6,075 bases of DNA from Magnetococcales bacterium. GTDB lineage: Bacteria; Pseudomonadota; Magnetococcia; Magnetococcales; JADFYX01. The notes under the pieces were generated by a model. It saw only the letters and a program-made list of their open reading frames with translations. It was not told the DNA's origin and did not search any database. Both the position numbers and the translations under genes were made by a program. The first letter of the stretch is position 1; every line of letters starts with the position of its first letter. The stretch lies in contig JADFYX010000153.1 in assembly GCA_015232795.1 (NCBI GenBank), positions 1 through 6,075 of the forward strand, written 5' to 3'. Below, piece by piece: positions 4,808 to 6,075 of the stretch.

Positions 4808-4854
4808 GGACATATATTAACCCACTCCATGATGGTGAGTTAATTGAATGTCCC
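4807..4854 (+). promoter_or_regulatory. long imperfect hairpin in front of the nuclease gene
   Basis: GGGACAT (4807-4813) pairs with ATGTCCC (4848-4854), ATTAAC (4816-4821) with GTTAAT (4839-4844), and CAC (4823-4825) with GTG (4835-4837), separated by small internal loops. It abuts the right inverted repeat of the element and ends 44-56 nt before the nuclease start codons. It may be an operator, an attenuator, or another mobile-element tip. Confidence 0.5.
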
Positions 4855-4910
4855 CAGATCTCAAGAGGCTACTGGTTAGCAGGGGAGGTTTTCCGTAGGT
4901 GGTTTTAAGC

Positions 4911-5948
4911 ATGGAAAATCAGGGATTTTTGCGAATTATTGATCAACTTGAGTGTAATACATTGAATAGTTCTGATATACGGCCCGTAGCTTTTGTTGTG
5001 TGGAAGGCTAAAAGTGAAGAAACACTAGAAGCAATCAAGCAGGGACAAATTACTGCCCATACTGGTAAAAGTATCCACGCTAGGAAAAATGCTCTTTTCG
5101 TAATTCTTCAGGAAGATGGTTTAGTGCTTGCTGTAGGTCAAATCGTCAACATCAACAAATGGCAATATGAACTATCCCTTCATGCAACTGCAAAACAAGT
5201 TGATAAAGGTTTACAACTTAGCAAGAAATGGCTTGATCAGGTAGAAGCCATTCCAAGACCGTTTTTAAAAGGTCCCATTTCTGGAATTATCATTACTCCA
5301 GATAATAAAGATGCCGTTCTTGATGAGTCATGGTTCAAAGCTGTATACAATTTCAGCAAGAAGAAATTGCCAAAAGAACCAAAAGCAACAACCGCAACAC
5401 CAGTAGCATTAGCATTAGCAGTACCTCAACAGCAAATCAAAAAACAAACAGTAATAAAAGAGACAGAAAAAGAGTCTCTCTTAAAAAGCTGGATACCACC
5501 AGCCCTAGTTGGCCTACTGGATGACCATGTAAGAGCGGATCAATGGGAAGTAACAGTAGCCTATGCTTTCAGAGCTTTAGGTTTCCAAGTTGAAGTTCTA
5601 GGAAACAACGCAAAAGGCCAAGCCGTCCCCGACTGCATAGCCCGTCACACTTCACCATCTGGACAACTAACAGAAATCATCATAGACGCAAAAGCCGGAA
5701 ACTGGACCGGGTCCATAGACGACATAAGAGCAATGAGAGATTACCAAGCCAACGCAAATACCTATTCAAACCCACTGTTTGTTGCAAACTCTATTTCAAA
5801 AGATGTTCCAGCAAAATTAAAAGAGCAAATCATGGAAGGCAAAACAGCAAAAGCAATTTCCGGCAGAGATTTAGCCTTGTTAATTCTACAAAGGTTTACA
5901 GATCCAAATTTCAATGTTGATTTAGAGTTGAGACGGTTGTTTCTCTAA
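4911..5948 (+). CDS. FokI-like PD-(D/E)XK nuclease with unrecognised N-terminal domain
   Basis: This is a 345-residue protein in three parts. Residues 1-147 form a mixed alpha/beta domain that I do not recognise; VVWKAKSEETLEAIKQG followed by KNALFVILQEDGLVLAVG suggests a compact barrel-like ligand or DNA-recognition module. Residues about 150-190 are a Lys/Pro/Thr/Gln-rich linker. Residues about 194-345 look like a FokI-type cleavage domain: helix QWEVTVAYAFRALGF with E213, VEVLG, then VPD (D241), IIIDAK (D259, K261), SIDDIRAMRDY and a late ISGRDL segment. The order and the 18-residue gap between the aspartates fit FokI (D450, D467, K469). It probably cuts DNA in the cytoplasm. No methyltransferase is in view. 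The ATG at 4911 has AGGTGG 8 nt upstream; a GTG at 4899, with GGGGAGG at 4882-4888, would add four residues and is equally possible. A defence role is inference. Confidence 0.8.
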   Translation: MENQGFLRIIDQLECNTLNSSDIRPVAFVVWKAKSEETLEAIKQGQITAHTGKSIHARKNALFVILQEDGLVLAVGQIVNINKWQYELSLHATAKQVDKGLQLSKKWLDQVEAIPRPFLKGPISGIIITPDNKDAVLDESWFKAVYNFSKKKLPKEPKATTATPVALALAVPQQQIKKQTVIKETEKESLLKSWIPPALVGLLDDHVRADQWEVTVAYAFRALGFQVEVLGNNAKGQAVPDCIARHTSPSGQLTEIIIDAKAGNWTGSIDDIRAMRDYQANANTYSNPLFVANSISKDVPAKLKEQIMEGKTAKAISGRDLALLILQRFTDPNFNVDLELRRLFL

Positions 5949-5973
5949 ACAAATTAAAAAAGAAATAAACTCC

Positions 5974-6075
5974 ATGGCTGAGCAAAAAAAAAAAGATTCT
6001 ACATCAGAGCAGAAAAAAAAAGATGTAGCCAAGCCTAATTTAAACAAAGAAAAGAAAAAAAAGCCTTTCTTATCT
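5974..6075 (+). CDS. partial lysine-rich protein, cut by the window end
   Basis: An open frame starts at ATG 5974 and runs to the last base (34 codons seen). It is highly charged: about 40% of the residues are lysine, with EQKKKD occurring twice (residues 3-8 and 12-17) and KEKKKKPFLS at the edge. Such a start is typical of a disordered cytosolic tail ahead of a folded or membrane domain that lies beyond the window. It begins 25 nt after the nuclease stop codon on the same strand, so it may be the next gene of that transcript. Only a poor A-rich ribosome binding site (AAAGAAA) is seen. The runs of 11 and 9 A's could cause polymerase slippage. Confidence 0.6.
   Translation, partial: MAEQKKKDSTSEQKKKDVAKPNLNKEKKKKPFLS

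Noticed and set aside
5330..5524. 64-codon frame inside the nuclease gene
   Set aside because: It is an out-of-frame reading of the Lys/Thr/Gln-rich linker, giving a low-complexity Ser/Asn-rich peptide.

Overview
The window is AT-rich bacterial DNA (about 40% GC by eye) in which every supported gene lies on the + strand. The ispE gene, with a glutamine tRNA 8 nt behind it, is an arrangement I know from many proteobacteria. The non-mevalonate isoprenoid pathway, clear Shine-Dalgarno sequences, a radical SAM enzyme and a Phd/PIN toxin-antitoxin pair also fit a Gram-negative, probably proteobacterial, chromosome. I cannot name the genus from the sequence alone.

Layout. Positions 1-1365 hold a two-gene unit: a small acidic protein of unknown function, overlapped by a radical SAM enzyme that most likely starts at a TTG codon at 265. 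Positions 1366-1763 hold no credible gene but are dense with hairpins and contain a 56-bp unit repeated in tandem. Positions 1764-2743 are the housekeeping part: ispE and tRNA-Gln(TTG). From 2744 on the window looks accessory. About 820 bp after the anticodon loop of the tRNA, its 3' part occurs a second time (3517-3576) with small indels. The interval between the two copies carries one small membrane-anchored protein of DUF1640-like appearance and no visible integrase. It looks like a small or decayed element integrated at the tRNA gene.

Directly beyond that duplication lies a complete type II toxin-antitoxin operon (3740-4369, Phd/YefM-type antitoxin and VapC-like PIN toxin). A long non-coding stretch follows (4370-4910) with a candidate promoter, several hairpins and a 218-bp unit bounded by 20-bp inverted repeats. 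That unit looks like a MITE or a deleted insertion sequence and has a REP-like inverted pair inside it. Next comes a gene of 345 codons (4911-5948) whose C-terminal half has the PD...D-x-K pattern and layout of a FokI-like nuclease domain, joined by a flexible linker to an N-terminal domain I do not recognise. The window ends inside a lysine-rich reading frame (5974 onward).

How the parts relate. The left half is ordinary metabolism and translation. The right half reads as an accessory or defence patch that has grown at the tRNA-Gln site: integration scar, toxin-antitoxin module, small mobile element, and a solitary nuclease with no methyltransferase in view. The nuclease and its truncated downstream neighbour are the best candidates for something not yet described.
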